Below, piece after piece: positions 11,077-24,368 of a DNA stretch of 64,000 nt. A program made the translations under genes and the position numbers. Each line of letters opens with the position of its first letter. The stretch's first letter is position 1. The notes under the pieces were generated by a model. It did not search any database. It had not been told where the DNA came from and worked only from the letters and a program-made list of their open reading frames with translations. The stretch comes from Boesenbergia rotunda (taxonomy: Eukaryota > Streptophyta > Magnoliopsida > Zingiberales > Zingiberaceae). The DNA lies in the NCBI GenBank assembly GCA_024364735.1, contig JAGFNQ010004003.1:226096-290095 (forward strand), written 5' to 3'.

Positions 11077-14000
11077 TCAATTTGAACCGAATTCTTCATT
11101 CCATCGCTGCAGCTCCTCCCACTTGCTCTTCTGCAAGCTTGGTCTGATCACTGCCATTGCTTTCTGAAAATCTCCGAATCTTAATGGCCTCACCTGAATT
11201 CAAAGTTAATTAAATAAAAGTTATAATTTAGAAAAAGCATTAGGATTTAGAATTCTAATGTTTATCTCCATCAAACAAGCTAAACATATAAGGCAGCAGT
11301 TTGTGTTGTGTCATCTTAATTATATCATAAATCAAGTTATTCCAGTCAATATAAACATAAATGCATATCACATTGTTACATTCATGATGTTATCGTGTTG
11401 CGAACTGTATACTACAACTGAAACCGAGAATCATATCGCCCATTAATATATTCTGTGCTCAATGTATAATACAACGGGACTAATGGTTAATTAGACATAC
11501 AACATATAAATCTCTACAACGGGCCGTCTATAGAATTGTGTTCAGCAAAGAGTTCTCACCCTCATAGCAAGAGTTAGTTTATGCACATTCTGAGAAAGCA
11601 AGAACTAGTAGAGACATTGGTTATCATCAAATAAACAACATACTTGTTTTGCAATACTCGACATGATATTTCAGATGCAGACGCTAAGAAAGACGCTAAG
11701 AAAGCATAACGTCATAGTAGGAGATCACTCTTTTTTTATGCCATCATGAACAATCAACTTGATAGTGTTCAGGATTAATAGTTTCCTAGTAATATCGATG
11801 CATAAACTAGCAATGCTAGAAGTGGAAACAAATTAGTCCAGACAGGTGTAAATCTAACACGAACAGTTAGGGTAAGATTCACATAAACATGGCTCGATAA
11901 CTATGTTGACACATAAATATAACTCAAAAGGAACTTATGTAACTTGTAAACACTAACTGAAATGTAAAAGATAGCATTATAGGAAGGTTGATATTCACCT
12001 GGCTAGCACTTATACTAAGAATATTCTGAGGACCCAACTCTCTGATGGGCATCATGGCAGCTTCTTCACACAAGGCTTGTAAATCACTCCCAGAATACCC
12101 TGAATGTATATAACCACACAACTAAGTGGAAAAGGACAAGTATTTCATTATGCATGTAATGGGAAAAGATATTATACCATCTGTAATCCTGGCAAGTTTT
12201 TCCAGATCGCCACCTGTAGTGTAAATTAAGCATTAAGATTGGACAAAAGATCAGTTTTGCGTGTGTGCGCGCGCGCGCGCGTATAATGTTATGGAAACAG
12301 ACATTTTATGCTTACTTGGCAAGGAATATGCTCTTCCTTTTAGTTGATTCTTGAGGAGAAGTTTCCTGACATTTTCATCTGGTAGTGGGATGTATATTCT
12401 CTTAACCTGATTTATCAATTGGATATTAATGAGAAGGTAAAAGCACAATATCCAATATTTATTTTGGGAAAAGAATGTAAAAAGTGCAGGCATGCTATAA
12501 TTGTACCCAAGGTTAATTTACAAATTAAAAGAATATTATAATCTGATAGGCAAAGCAGCTAAAGCTACTTTGCAAACACAATATTTTTTAGCTTCAAATT
12601 ATTCAGTGAATGTTTCTTTTTTCTCACAAGTCATGTATTCCCTTGTCAGTTTAGTGTGGTGTGACAAAACAACAAATACATTAGAATTTGAAATTCAAAA
12701 GGAGAAGGGAGAGACAATTAATTTTAAATGACCTTCTGTTCAACAGTGTTCTTTCATCACCAAACACAAGAGTCTAGTTACCTTTCCATTTACCATCAAT
12801 CTTTAGATCCTATCCCAAAAATAACTAAATTACCATAGGCCGTTCCACAGTTTAAAGTGCTAGTTTCCCATATTGGTTTTTAGTCAATGATCAGAATGGT
12901 ATTGTCTACGTGCTGAGATCAACCAAGACACCAGGTTAGGAAGAAGATGCAGAAAAAATATCTTGATATTCAGTTTGTTATCAAAAACAACCTAACTTGT
13001 CTGAGCTAAACCTGATAGAGATAAAGTTTTATGCTATCTTTCTCACTTCCAAGTTTTTTAAAACATTTATATCAAGATAAGGTAGTATCAAAATTTATAA
13101 GTGTCAAATGGGCCATGCTCCACAAGGTTCATGTCACTCTTAGCATAGTCTCATTATGGCAGGTCACAGTATCGAGCAAGCCATGGGATCACATAAGGTC
13201 GTGATAAGCATCCATGCAAACATTAAAAACGAGGTCCAATGATGAAACCACAATGAGATGCAAGTTTCCTCTCTTGTTTTTTAGGGCTCCCTTTTACATG
13301 ATATATCAATTATCAACATTGCTGCCTGACATAGATTTTAAGTTAAACTAAACATAAAAGCAATAGGAAGAAAGTCCTAGAAGAATATAAACCCATGTAA
13401 CAAATTTATTCTAGGCATGTCAGGAGTTAATATTTTACCCACCAGCCTACGTAGAACAGCATCATCTAATTCCTGAGGTTTATTAGTTGCACCTGCAAAA
13501 ATATTTAACCTCAGAACACAATATATGTGCAAAGTAGATAAAGCTAAATCAGATATGACCTAACAAAATATGTATGTTAACCTAAAATTGAGAGGCATGT
13601 CCTCACCAATTACGATTACCAAATCATTCTGATTTGAAGTCACCCCATCAAACTGGACTAGGAACTCTGACTTTAGCCTTCTACTTGCATCATTCTCATT
13701 AGCAACTCTATTGGACAAAACACTGTCTATCTTCAGAATGAAAAATGCAAACTTAATCAGATTAATCTTAACGTACGATATGAGAAAAAATCGGCAAAAC
13801 CCCTAAGGACATAAACATGTTTCGTAGTGAGAATAATTGATGAAATTCATAGATCATGATTAAAAAAAAAGGAAATATTTTTTAACATCTAACAACATTG
13901 TTTGAAAAGTCTCCAATCTAATTCAAGGAACAGTAGACAAAGAATAAAATTATTCACGATCCACAACTTAAATCAAACAATTCAGAAGGAGTAGCAAGAA

Positions 14001-16914
14001 TACTTGCTTGTATCTAACTGCTTCTGAAGGAAACAAGGATACATGCCAATTTACTAATAGCATAGAAGCATTTCTTCATTATAGAACCTTTGATATGCGA
14101 TACAAGTTTTTGAGTTTCTTAATTTCTACCTCCTCCTTTAGAATCTTCACGATACCAGGTTTCAGCGATTTTATGTTTCAAGGATTCATACTGCTGAATT
14201 CATCAGATTGTTTTCTCAGTCAACAAAGAATTAAGCCAAACATTCATCAAGAAGAAAAGTTTTAACTTGACCAAAAATTTCACCTCCTAAATGTAAGCTT
14301 CAAGAAAAGCAGGGATGTTTTAGCACTCCAGTTCATACTCAGTAATTAGACTACTTTAACTGGCAAATTTTTTCACAAATATATTGAAGCTTTAGAAACT
14401 ATCCACTTTGCTGCTGATGATACTTTTATTTCATGAGAAAAACTATATTGAAACCACAATCAAAAGACAAATGTTAAACGTTCATAAACCAAGGTGATTT
14501 TAGACATAGCTTAGTGGATTCTATGATTCAACACTCCAGTCTATACTCAGTACTTCGGCTACTTTAACTGGCAAACTTTTTCACAAATATATTGAAGCTT
14601 CAGAAACTATCCACTTTGCTGAGGACATTTTTATTTCATGAGAAAAACTATATTGAAACCTCAATCAAAAGACAAATGTTAAACATTCATAAACCAAGGT
14701 GATTTTAGACATAGATTATTGGATTCTATGATTCAATAAGTATGATAGCTGTAGGAATTCCAGATAGAATAAGCTAAGACATAAACACACATATATGGAA
14801 GTGAACACTATCATGGTTCCACACTCATTATTAACTTTTCACCACCTAATCATCTCTTGTTCATGAATTACAAAGAACAACAAACTAATCTATGTGCCAC
14901 GAGGCTTATTTCCATCTACCATCATACTAAACTATAGTTGTCAAGCATTCCCTAATTTGATAAAGGAACTCTTTCTAATCCTAATTACAAGTTTTATTTT
15001 TATTTTTATTTTTATTTTTTTTTAAAAACTGATGAAGTGCATTCAAATAACCTATCATGGTATATATGTGTGTTTGTATAATGTATGGAATAACTCACTT
15101 CATCCATGAAGATTACAGATGGCTGCCTAGCAACAGCAACCTCGAAAAGAGTACGAACAAGCTTCTCAGCTTCTCCAACCTATTTCACCAATAATTGAAA
15201 ATGACAGAAGATAGTATCATCAAACTTTCCAGATAAATAATATATACAACCTCTTTTTTTCAAGAAAAAAAAACCTATATACGGCAATATCATGTACCCA
15301 TTTTGAAGTTAAAGATGAAGCAGAAACATTAAAAAACGTTGCCTCTGATTCTGATGCAACAGCTTTGGCAAGCATTGTTTTCCCATTACCAGGTGGACCA
15401 AAGAGGAGAAGACCTAATATATACAAATTTAAAATCCAAAAGTCAGGGATCCTCTTATTCAAAGTTTGCAAATATCAACTAAAGATGTACCTCTAGCTGG
15501 TTTTCGAAGACCGGTAAAAAGGTCTCTTCTTTTAGTCGGTAAAATTACCATTTCCATAAGAGTTTGCTTGGCCTTGTCAAGACCAGCTTCACATCAAACA
15601 TGAATGGGTCATACCGACTTAGAAAATATATTTGAAAGAAAATATTTCAAAATACAATTTAATTATGATCTAATAATTTCATACCAACATCATCCCATTT
15701 AATAGCGGGGCTTCTGTCCACTATTGCAGTGTTAATCATTTCGACCAGACGGCAATCCTGATTTTTGGATACTGGCTTTGAGTTTTCAATATCATTCTTT
15801 TGACTAGACAAGATTTTTGTAGTTTTCCGTGCAGTGGGAACCCTAGACATGATAGGTCTGCTTGAACTAGTGCTTGGGTAGGTCTACAAAGTTACATCAA
15901 TGGCAATTGAGAGAAAGGAAATATGGAAGATTCATATTCAGTAGCTATTGTTGAACCCAACAACAAAACAAAGAACTCCTGTGACAATTTAGTATCTCAA
16001 AACCAGATTATTTTAGCAAGCAAAAACATTTGAATACCTGAAAAGAAAATTAAAAATATTAAGTACTCCTATTCAGTTCTCAACAGTATATAAAGCTAGA
16101 GAAGAGACTAAAATAATATATATAGCAGCTTTGCAAATCTCTAGATAAATCATAGGACACATGAATCTAGCATCCATCTCTCAAACTGCACCAGAAAATA
16201 ACATAGTTCACTCGAATAAGTGATGATGGTATTTGAATGCATTCAAATTGAATTCATAGTGGAGAAATTACTCACAATTCAACTAGGAGATGCATACCTT
16301 AGTGGACGGCTCAGCTTTTCATAAGAAAGAAGAAAAGCAAATAGTAAGTTTTCTAGGAAAACAAGGAAAAAATGTTCTAGAAAGAAGCATACACAATTGA
16401 TTTGCTTTCCACAAAAAGGATTACCAGTCCTCTGCAATAGCACCTGTAGTCTATCCGCGACCTGCTGCTGCCATTTGGAAATCTTTTGCCGATAGGTGTT
16501 AGCTTGGCTCTTCTCCCTGCAACAGCAAAACATCAGCTCGGGCTCAGCAAACCCCCTAAACCATTAATCGCAACGGACCAATAAATCCTGGCGAATGTCC
16601 GACCTCAAAGAGAGGACATCTGGGACTCGGACGGCCTTAGCCTCGAGCATGACGCGCTGCGCGTTTCGGTAGTGGGCGATGGCGTCGTCTGCAAGGCCCC
16701 ACTCCTCGGCCCGGACGGCCATGTCAATCTCCTCCTTGGCCAGCTCGAAGTATCCCTTGAGCTTGAGGGCGACGCGCTCGGCGACGACGTCGGGAGGCGC
16801 GGCCGAGGGAAGGGAATCCGTGGCGCCGTTGGTGGAGGAGCTCGGCGGCGAGCGGTCGGCTGAGGGGGAGAAGAATCCGGAGAAGGAATCGACCAGATTG
16901 CGGAGGAGGCTCAT
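11077..16914 (-). CDS. MIT-domain AAA ATPase (spastin/VPS4-like, meiotic clade)
   Basis: Spliced model: 16914-16604, 16516-16395, 16314-16298, 15883-15685, 15586-15491, 15413-15298, 15179-15099, 13730-13607, 13492-13443, 12406-12316, 12213-12178, 12099-11999, 11193-11077. The sum is 1461 nt (486 aa), with GT..AG borders and matching phases. An MIT domain (about 46-130) contains LKGYFELAKEEIDMAV and HYRNAQR. A linker follows, then the AAA module starting KWDDVAGLDKAKQ, with Walker A GPPGNGKT (254-261), Walker B VIFMDE (309-314), a sensor-1 region ending in GATNKP, and the C-terminal VRPLRFGDFQKAM helix. GNGKT is typical of spastin-type proteins. Length and exon content match Arabidopsis At2g45500. 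Such ATPases form hexamers that act on microtubules or ESCRT filaments; the client here is unknown. The third exon is only 17 nt and is supported by phase logic. Confidence 0.9.
12259..12282. repeat. Alternating purine-pyrimidine microsatellite in an intron
   Basis: GTGTGTG runs into (GC)n then GTATA within the intron between two AAA-domain exons. Alternating GT/GC can adopt Z-DNA, but no function can be claimed. Confidence 0.7.
14323..14738. repeat. Tandem duplication of about 208 bp inside an intron of the AAA gene
   Basis: Copies 14323-14530 and 14531-14738 share long identical phrases, such as CACAAATATATTGAAGCTT and CCAAGGTGATTTTAGACATA, and differ at about 20 positions. Both lie in the 1.37-kb intron between the Walker B exon and the next exon. 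Confidence 0.85.
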
Positions 16915-18117
16915 CGGCGGGGCATGAATTCGATCTAGCTGCGCGAGAGGACCAGGAAAGGGAAAGATCCAGAAGCAATTAAAGAATAATGATACCTATA
17001 GAACCCCAAAAAAAAAACCTCCAAGTGAACCGGTTCGCCGGAAATCAAACCGAACCACATCGACTCAAATTGAACCGGTTCGCCAATTGTTTAAATCAGA
17101 TGGGATGTCGTTTTGGCGACCAGAACAGAGAAGAGAATAACAGGCTCAAATAGCATTATAAATATGCATCTCTTTTATATTTTTATATATTTAAATAGAA
17201 CAACAAAACAATAAAATTACAATCAATTTTATTTATGAAGTGTCAATAAACTTAACGATTCGAGTCTTTTAACCTCTGATGTATCTTATACTTTCTTTTA
17301 TATATTGAATGAATATAAATAAAAACTTTAGCGGGCTTTCAGATTTATCATGAATACTTTAACAACAAATTAGAAAAACCACCCCACAATTCCATTTGTC
17401 AGCTTATAAACCAATTTTTAAATCACGATGAGAAAATTTTAAAATGGAAACCGAACAAAAATCATATAGCTAGTGAGTCCCAAAAAAGTACCTATCCCAT
17501 TTATCCCGCTCCCCGACGATATCTGATGAGTCGTCCAATTATCGATCGGACACTACCGATGAATTTTGATCGTCGTACCGAATCAAATGATATCCTAGAA
17601 AAACGGTGAATCAATTACAATCTCGTCGGATTCGACGGTGAATCCGACGAGATCGCAATTGCGACGATCCCGATGGGTTCACCATATCTCCTAAGGTATA
17701 ATTTTATTCAGGACGACGGCCGATGATGTCCAATCAACAATCAGACGGCTCGCCGGCCGTTGTCAAAGAGCGGGATAGAGACTTTTTTTAGGACAGAGGA
17801 TCTGCCCTCGCCAAATTGACCATTTTTCATTAAGCCAATAAAAAATTTTTCTTCCATTTTTAGTATAAAAATGCATCAAACAATAGACAAAAGTATGACT
17901 TCATACTAAATAAATCAAGTCGGAACGATGGGAGAACGAGAGGAAAAAGTTGTACACGCTTTGAAAACTTATAAGCCATCTGTCTACAATTTCACTACAT
18001 TCCTTGTACGGGCAAGAATTATAAAATATTCTCACAGGAAAATTAATAATTAATAGATAAATATTATTACTATGAAATTTAAAATTAAAATTAAACAAAG
18101 TCAATATATTCATCTTT
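16915..18117. other. Intergenic sequence upstream of the AAA gene
   Basis: No coding sequence was found. Near 17026-17090 the phrase GAACCGGTTCGCC occurs twice about 50 bp apart, close to the AAA gene start. A GC-richer island at 17500-17780 contains a perfect hairpin (separate entry). The rest is AT-rich. Confidence 0.45.
17621..17652. repeat. Perfect 13-bp inverted repeat (hairpin)
   Basis: TCTCGTCGGATTC, then a six-base loop GACGGT, then GAATCCGACGAGA. It sits in a GC-richer tract with further ATCG-rich partial palindromes. It could be the core of a small inverted-repeat transposon, but outer termini were not found. Confidence 0.6.
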
Positions 18118-18330
18118 TCTACGCACTAATTACAATATCCAAACTAATAATCCTATCATTTACCCAAACATCCACGATTCGATCCCAGCTACGTCACATT
18201 TTGTAAAAAAATTTCCTCCAAATGAGACGCTGGACTTCTAGACTGCCCACCGCGAGCACTTCTCGATTTACCCTGATGACCGATGAAAAATTTCCGTGGG
18301 ACCGAACCAGTCATCCCAAATTCAATTTGT
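18118..18330 (+). repeat. SINE-like dispersed repeat, copy 2
   Basis: Same family as 8030-8290 (opposite strand), 39630-39885 and 48510-48750. A B-box-like GATTCGATCCC lies at about 18176, followed by CAAATGAGACGCTGGACTTC and GCGAGCACTTCTCGATTTACC. The copy ends near CAGTCATCCC. It contains no reading frame. Confidence 0.7.
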
Positions 18331-18916
18331 CTGCTGCCAATTCATCATTTTTTTAGACGAATTAACAGAAACGTCAGAAGCGAACAAATCGTCTTTCGCT
18401 ACCAGAACTACGCTATAAAATACTCTAATAGATCCTAAAATTAATTTAGGACAGATATAAAATACTTCATTAGATATATAACCTCCTCATATATTGTATA
18501 GGACAAAATATCCCTTAAAATTTAGTTATTTATATTTAACCAAAAAGCCGACGAGATTAGACCATCTAGGATGAGCAACTACACTATAATCGTATCATAG
18601 AGAAACAACTTAACGGCGTAAAATGAAGCCTTTAAACTTACATCACAAAAAGCATTTTCATGGTAGAAGAGCATTTTAAAACAGTGAATACTAAGCAAGA
18701 CCATCAAACAGCTGAAATTTTACCACCAGAAAGTTGCTCATATCATCTGTGTGAACTCGGATAAATGTTTCAAAGCCTTAAATGTTCAGAACACCTTCGT
18801 GGGCAAAGAAAAATCCAACCATTTATGGGAAGGAAAACTACATGGAAATAACTTATCGACGAAAAGATAACCTTCCATATCTCTGTATATTGTGTATGTA
18901 CTGCCGGCCGACCAGC
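18331..18916. other. Spacer downstream of the CID-type gene
   Basis: Non-coding sequence that probably includes the 3' untranslated region of the minus-strand RNA-binding protein gene ending at 18917. No other feature is recognised. Confidence 0.4.
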
Positions 18917-21900
18917 TCATAAAGACGTCTGACTCAATTTGTTAATTGGCGAGCGAGGTGCACGAGGTCGCACAGGGGTCTTGGAGGGGCTTACCCTAAA
19001 TCAAATAAGTGTATCGAGAGCATTTTCAATATCCCAAGAAAACAATTATACACGAATGGTAAATGAACTATTGCGCAGAGCTTACCTTATGGATAAGGAT
19101 CCTAAGACCACGCCACTACAGTTCAGAGCAGCAGTCGCACTCTCAGCCTGAAATGATAAATTCCGGTAATGAAATCAAATGTGATATTATTAAGGTGGCC
19201 ACCGAACAGTAGAAATAGTGAATTAACATACACAAGAAACAGTATGTGGCAAATAAACTAACGAAGTTATCATCCCCAAGAGAGATAATACAAGGATGAC
19301 TAGTTTGCCAAATATAATACAACAGGATTGAAGATTTTTGTAATCCACATCTATACCATAATTATGAATTTATTATATTAGGAATTATATCCTAAAAAAA
19401 AAGGTTAAGACAATGGTCTCTCTGTGTGTCACTGTGAATTGTTTAGTGCAGGATTACCTAGTGTTTCTTGGACGAAATGTGGGGATCATCCGAATATAAA
19501 AGGATGCCCTGATTCAACCTATTATTGTGATAGAATTTGAAAATGAGGAACTCATAAACTCCAATGTGAGTGAAAATAAAATCACTCCTTGCAATGGTTG
19601 TAATTTCTACAACAAGAATAGTTTAATCTGGCATAATTTCTTTGCAATACTAGTGTCTATCTGGGCTTACAAATGAAATAAACATAGCAACTTTTGCAAT
19701 TACAATTTATCAATGTTTCTACACGGAGCCAGACCGGATTAGTCAAGCAATTAATCCGGGAACTGAAAGCTAATCTGGCCCAGTTTAAAAAATATAAGCC
19801 CTATAATTGGGGTGGGGGGAGAAGAAACTTGGGCTTACCTGTTTAAATCAACTTCATGTAATTACTAAGATCTAAGCAATAGGTTTAAGATTATGGGAAT
19901 TAGGATTGAACAATCAAGAAACAGGAGATAAAATTTGTAGATGTAATATCGGGTTGTTTTTCTTTATAATACAGCAACATCAATTAAAATCTAGCATTTT
20001 ATGGGAAAAAAATGTAAAATAAAATTGAAGAACATGTTGCATGCACCACCACATACACCATCATCATATCATCTCCAGTATCTAATTGTTTGCCGGTTAG
20101 ACCTCCCATAACAATCACAAATTTAATCAGAACAGTTCAAGAGGGATGATGAATATCTTAATAATGTCCGCTATGTATGAATCTATTGGGTAAGCATTTA
20201 CCTTCGTATGAGACAAACTATAAAAGTGGTGGATGGACATTCACATAGTAACATCTGCTGACCTGTTTGTTGGATAGTAAAAGTTTTGATCAAATGCCTT
20301 TTGCAACTCCACAATATGTTACTTGTAATTTGATCTACCAACATATAAGAGTCAAGATATATCTTTCATGTATACAAAATTAAATTTACAGTACTTGTTA
20401 TATGGCAGATCTGGTAGATGAAATTTCTTGAAAAAAATGGTATTTAATGCCGGACCATCAACAGAAGCACATGATAATGGATTTGACCCATGATATTGTG
20501 GCAAGACATCGACACCATAAAAGGTGGTTCACAACCATACTTAACATGAGAAATAGTGACACCATGATAATTTGACATCTCAAAGACAACCTTTTAATAA
20601 CCTCACCAGACATTAATTAGAAACAGAAGAAAAAAACAATATAAGGAAGATAAAGAAAAGTATCATATCACTCAACGCGGATTAACCAAAGCCAGAGTCA
20701 CTAACCATCACAAATTCAACAAATGCAATCCTTGAGGAATGATTATAATCTCCTAGAAGTCTCAAGCGATAAACCTGTAAAATATAATTTGCATTGTCAA
20801 CTAGTTATCTGCATTTTTACAAGGTATTTAAAATACAAAAAAATATCATTTATTATCCAACCTTAATTTATAAAGCCAGAGTTAGTTATAAATAATAATA
20901 GTCCATATAAATATATTAAAGAGGAGTTATGCCAATTGCAACCAACCTCTCCACAAATAGATTCGAAGAAGAGTTTAACATCTGCTTGAGACACCTATAA
21001 TAGCCATGAAAGAAGAATTAGAAATGAACAATTTATGCTAACACAAATTGGACATATCAAACAATGTTTTCTACAATGAACCTTCTTGTCAATATTTGTA
21101 CAGTAGACAGTTCTTGAACACATCTCACGCTCATCATCAGACTGAAATCACAGAAATTATCAGATCGGTGATAATGGGAAGAATCCATGCTACAACTAAA
21201 ATATACTCATGGAGGTTTAATCAGCTTGGTACATATATTAAAGAAAAAGCCAACATTTTCAAAATTCTCTTACCCGAGGCAAAAATGTGGGGTTGACAGG
21301 TGCAATTGCAGTTTTAGAAGGAAGCACTCTTACTGGATAAAATCCAAGAACAGTCCCTGACAGACTTAAAGCAGCTTGTGCACCCTCTAATTTTGAAAGA
21401 ATCAGTGGCAATTATCAGTGGTGATTAAATACAATTTCACCCACACCAAGGATACCAGAAAAAAAAAATACCCTCATCAGTGAACTCTATGAAAGCAAAA
21501 CGAAGAACTGATTTTGGGTCCCCACACATGCGACAATCAACAACCTGTTGCATAAAACATTCATTCATCTACAAGTATTTATAATCTTACTAAGACACAT
21601 GAAGGGTAGGAAAACAACTCACCTGCCCACAATGAACGAAAAGTGTTGCGAGCTGTTCTTCGGTAACCTAAATATATACAAAATCGTGAATCAAAACTCC
21701 AGTATGAACAAGTTAAAATGGGTTATATGCTGCAACAGATCATTTTAAATTTTATCATCCATGACTCCAAACAAATTCTAAATTATGCTGGCAAAGGGAC
21801 TTGCTTCTAAAATTCAAATTGCTAAAAAGCTTAAATACAAGATGGAAAAATATATGCCAGTCAAACAAAGCAATGTGGCTCAGCCAACATACCATCTAGT

Positions 21901-23746
21901 AATATTCTCTAAAAGTAATATATTCAATGATGCCTAGAATACAAGTTCGTACGGTTTTACATTGTAGTGATGTTCCTATGATGAGTTACCAAAACATGTA
22001 GAACAATATAACATCACTAGTTGTTCACTACACAAACATGATTTACATTGATTCAATACACTACGAATGAATCACGTCTGAATGTGGTCCACTTTAGGAT
22101 CAATGGAATTATTTTTGCAGTTCTCTCTCTTCTCTCCTCTTCCAGATACTGCCTTTGGTTCCTGATACTTTTGCCCGATATTCCTTCCTTTTCCTCGCTT
22201 CTCTCCCACTATTTTACTCTATTTCCAATCTCTTCTCCTCCTCTCCTTTCTTCTGATTTCTCTCTGTTTATCCATTCTGTCGTGTCCTCTCTATTTCGTC
22301 TTTCTATGTGTGCTGCCTAATCATCCCGTCTGCCTGTTAAGTGGCGAAACAGTAGATTTTGCCAATGACAACTGGTTCGGCTCGACACCAAATATCATGG
22401 AACTTAGCTCATCTTAGTTTGACAATAGGATAGTTTTTCCATTCTTTGAATACTTACACATCAAATAATAATGAAAAATGATTACAAATATTTTCAGAAA
22501 TAAACATCAGTAATAATCAGGAAAAAGACAACAACAAAAATTTGCTCAATAATCCTATAGAGTACTAGTTGTTAACATATTTATCATATAGCCATTTTAG
22601 TGTTTCAGTATTCTAAAGAGTCTAAAGAATCATTTATCCAACATACATGAGCAAACATTAATGATTTTATACTATGAACATGAAGCAATCATGTTTATTT
22701 GACTGCACAGAAAAGTAAAAAACAAAAGAGAAAAATTAAGTACACTAATTGAAGGAGAAAATCAAACTTGATTAGAACAGATAAGTTAACTACATAATAA
22801 AAAAGAAATTGTATTATTCCTATCCAAAAAATTGTGTAATTTGGTATCCAAAAACAATGTAGCATATCCTTTTGTCCCTCAAATCTAGACTGTCTGAACA
22901 ATTTTACATTATCATTTGACTTTAAACTTTATTTAGATTTTCTTACATATGATATGTCTCATTCCAGTGTCGTATCGCCGTCAATATTGTTTACCGCCGT
23001 CAATATTGTTTACGCATACTAGAAAAGAGGGAGCTAATGAAAAAGCCTTTTCATTAAGTCCTCCAGAAAACATCTCAAACAAAAAAGAGCATAAAAGCTA
23101 TTTAACATTGTGGATAACCTTAATAATCACTACCTGATGATCAATATCCGAAACATACACAGTCCTTCTAATCACTTCATCTCGCTGTGCCATACTAGTC
23201 CGGCTATTCATCCGACGCCTTCCATGACCGAATCCATTCTTTTTCTGGAAAAAAAAACACAAGAACATAAAGATCAGAACCACTTCCAAGAAGAAAGAAG
23301 ATAATAAATCTCTGTAAAACAGCTGCATCCGAGGCCCTCACCCGCCTGCCACCATTCCCAACATCATCGGAAACCTCGAGACCATTCTGATAAAAAGCTC
23401 CGCCGGCGCCGAAGTTATTCCCCATCGCCGTGAGCGACGGAGGTACGAACTCCTGCGCCTTCGGGTTCAGCTTCGACAGGAGATCCTCCAGGTCCCGCAT
23501 CTCCCGCTTAAACCCCTCGTCTCCCGTGGTGGAGGCGACACCGGTAGGCCTCTGTGCCGCAGACGCAGTCACATCCTTGGGACTCGAGAGGAAGGTGTCT
23601 GCGGACGCGTCTCGGTGGCTGTGTATTTCGGGCACAGCCAGATCCTTCGTGCTGCGGAGTTCCGGCGCTAAGCCGGCGTCGATGGAGGCGGAGGAGCTCA
23701 CGGCCGACGCCAGATCGATCCCCTTCATGGTCTCCACGATGGCCAT
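18917..23746 (-). CDS. CID8-13-type RNA-binding protein (PAM2 motif plus two RRMs)
   Basis: Spliced model: 23746-23342, 23244-23134, 21667-21623, 21544-21472, 21386-21274, 21141-21082, 20994-20947, 20774-20706, 19147-19086, 18995-18917. The sum is 1065 nt (354 aa) with consistent phases. The PAM2 motif LSKLNPKAQEFVPPSL lies at about 91-106 and would bind the MLLE domain of poly(A)-binding protein. A basic stretch (HGRRR, about 142-146) may be a nuclear signal. RRM1 begins RTVYVSDID at about 162 and RRM2 RTVYCTNID at about 259, each followed by RNP1-like strands (LRFAFIEF, SRIAFVEF). Domain order and sequence match Arabidopsis CID8-CID13, proposed regulators of mRNA translation or stability. 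Another in-frame ATG at 23920 would add 58 residues; I prefer 23746 because the added part is not family-like. Confidence 0.9.
22978..23014. repeat. Short tandem duplication in the second intron of the CID-type gene
   Basis: The phrase CCGTCAATATTGTTTAC occurs twice back to back, with one differing base. It is non-coding. Confidence 0.7.
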
Positions 23747-23920
23747 CTCCGGAACCAGCTCCCAAACGACCACCTGTTCCTCCTCTCCGATGAGGGATTC
23801 AGCTGCTGCTCCGCGGAAAGGGAGAGTAAAGAAGTGGTGGAAGGGGTCGTTGAGAGTACAGAACAGGAGTGGTAAGCTCACCGGCTGGACTAGCGAAACC
23901 AAGTGGCCCGAGTCCGCCAC

Positions 23921-24368
23921 GGAGATAAAAGGGAGAGGAGGTGACCAGATCGCACTGGCGAACTTTTTCGGGGCCGTCGCGTCAATCTATTCTCTCTCTA
24001 CATCTCGCCCCATTCTCTCTCTACTCCGTCTTTACCATTTCTAACTTGCATCGGACGGTAGGCTTCGGCCTTTCCATCTGGGAGCTTTATCTGACGGTCA
24101 ATATTAAATGAGAAAGGTAAAAATGGAACACTTACTTTTGTTACACGCTCGGTCATTTGATTACTAGAGTGGGCCCATCTGAGGGTTGTTGAGGGTAACG
24201 GATCGGGTTGCCGTAATTTAGCTGTTCTTTGCGGGAGCATCGTGCCATGCCATGCATTCATGTCACGTAACCCTCAATGATGACATGTATGGCAAACTTC
24301 ACGACACGTGGAGTCAGAGAAGAGGAATACGACGATATAATATTATATTTATTTATTATTTAAAATAA
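23921..24368 (-). promoter_or_regulatory. Probable promoter region of the CID-type gene
   Basis: This is the 450 bp between the first in-frame ATG and the left end of the MULE. It contains a G-box core CACGTG at 24305-24310 and an RY-like CATGCA at 24251-24256. These are only sequence matches. No TATA box is obvious at a suitable distance. Confidence 0.3.
24360..24368. other. Left 9-bp target site duplication of the MULE
   Basis: TTAAAATAA, repeated exactly at 39430-39438 directly outside the right terminus. Nine bases is the duplication length typical of Mutator transposition. Confidence 0.8.

Noticed and set aside
23430..24044. 204-residue plus-strand frame opposite the CID-type first exon
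   Set aside because: Antisense shadow of a GC-rich exon. The minus strand carries the PAM2 motif and correct splice phases.
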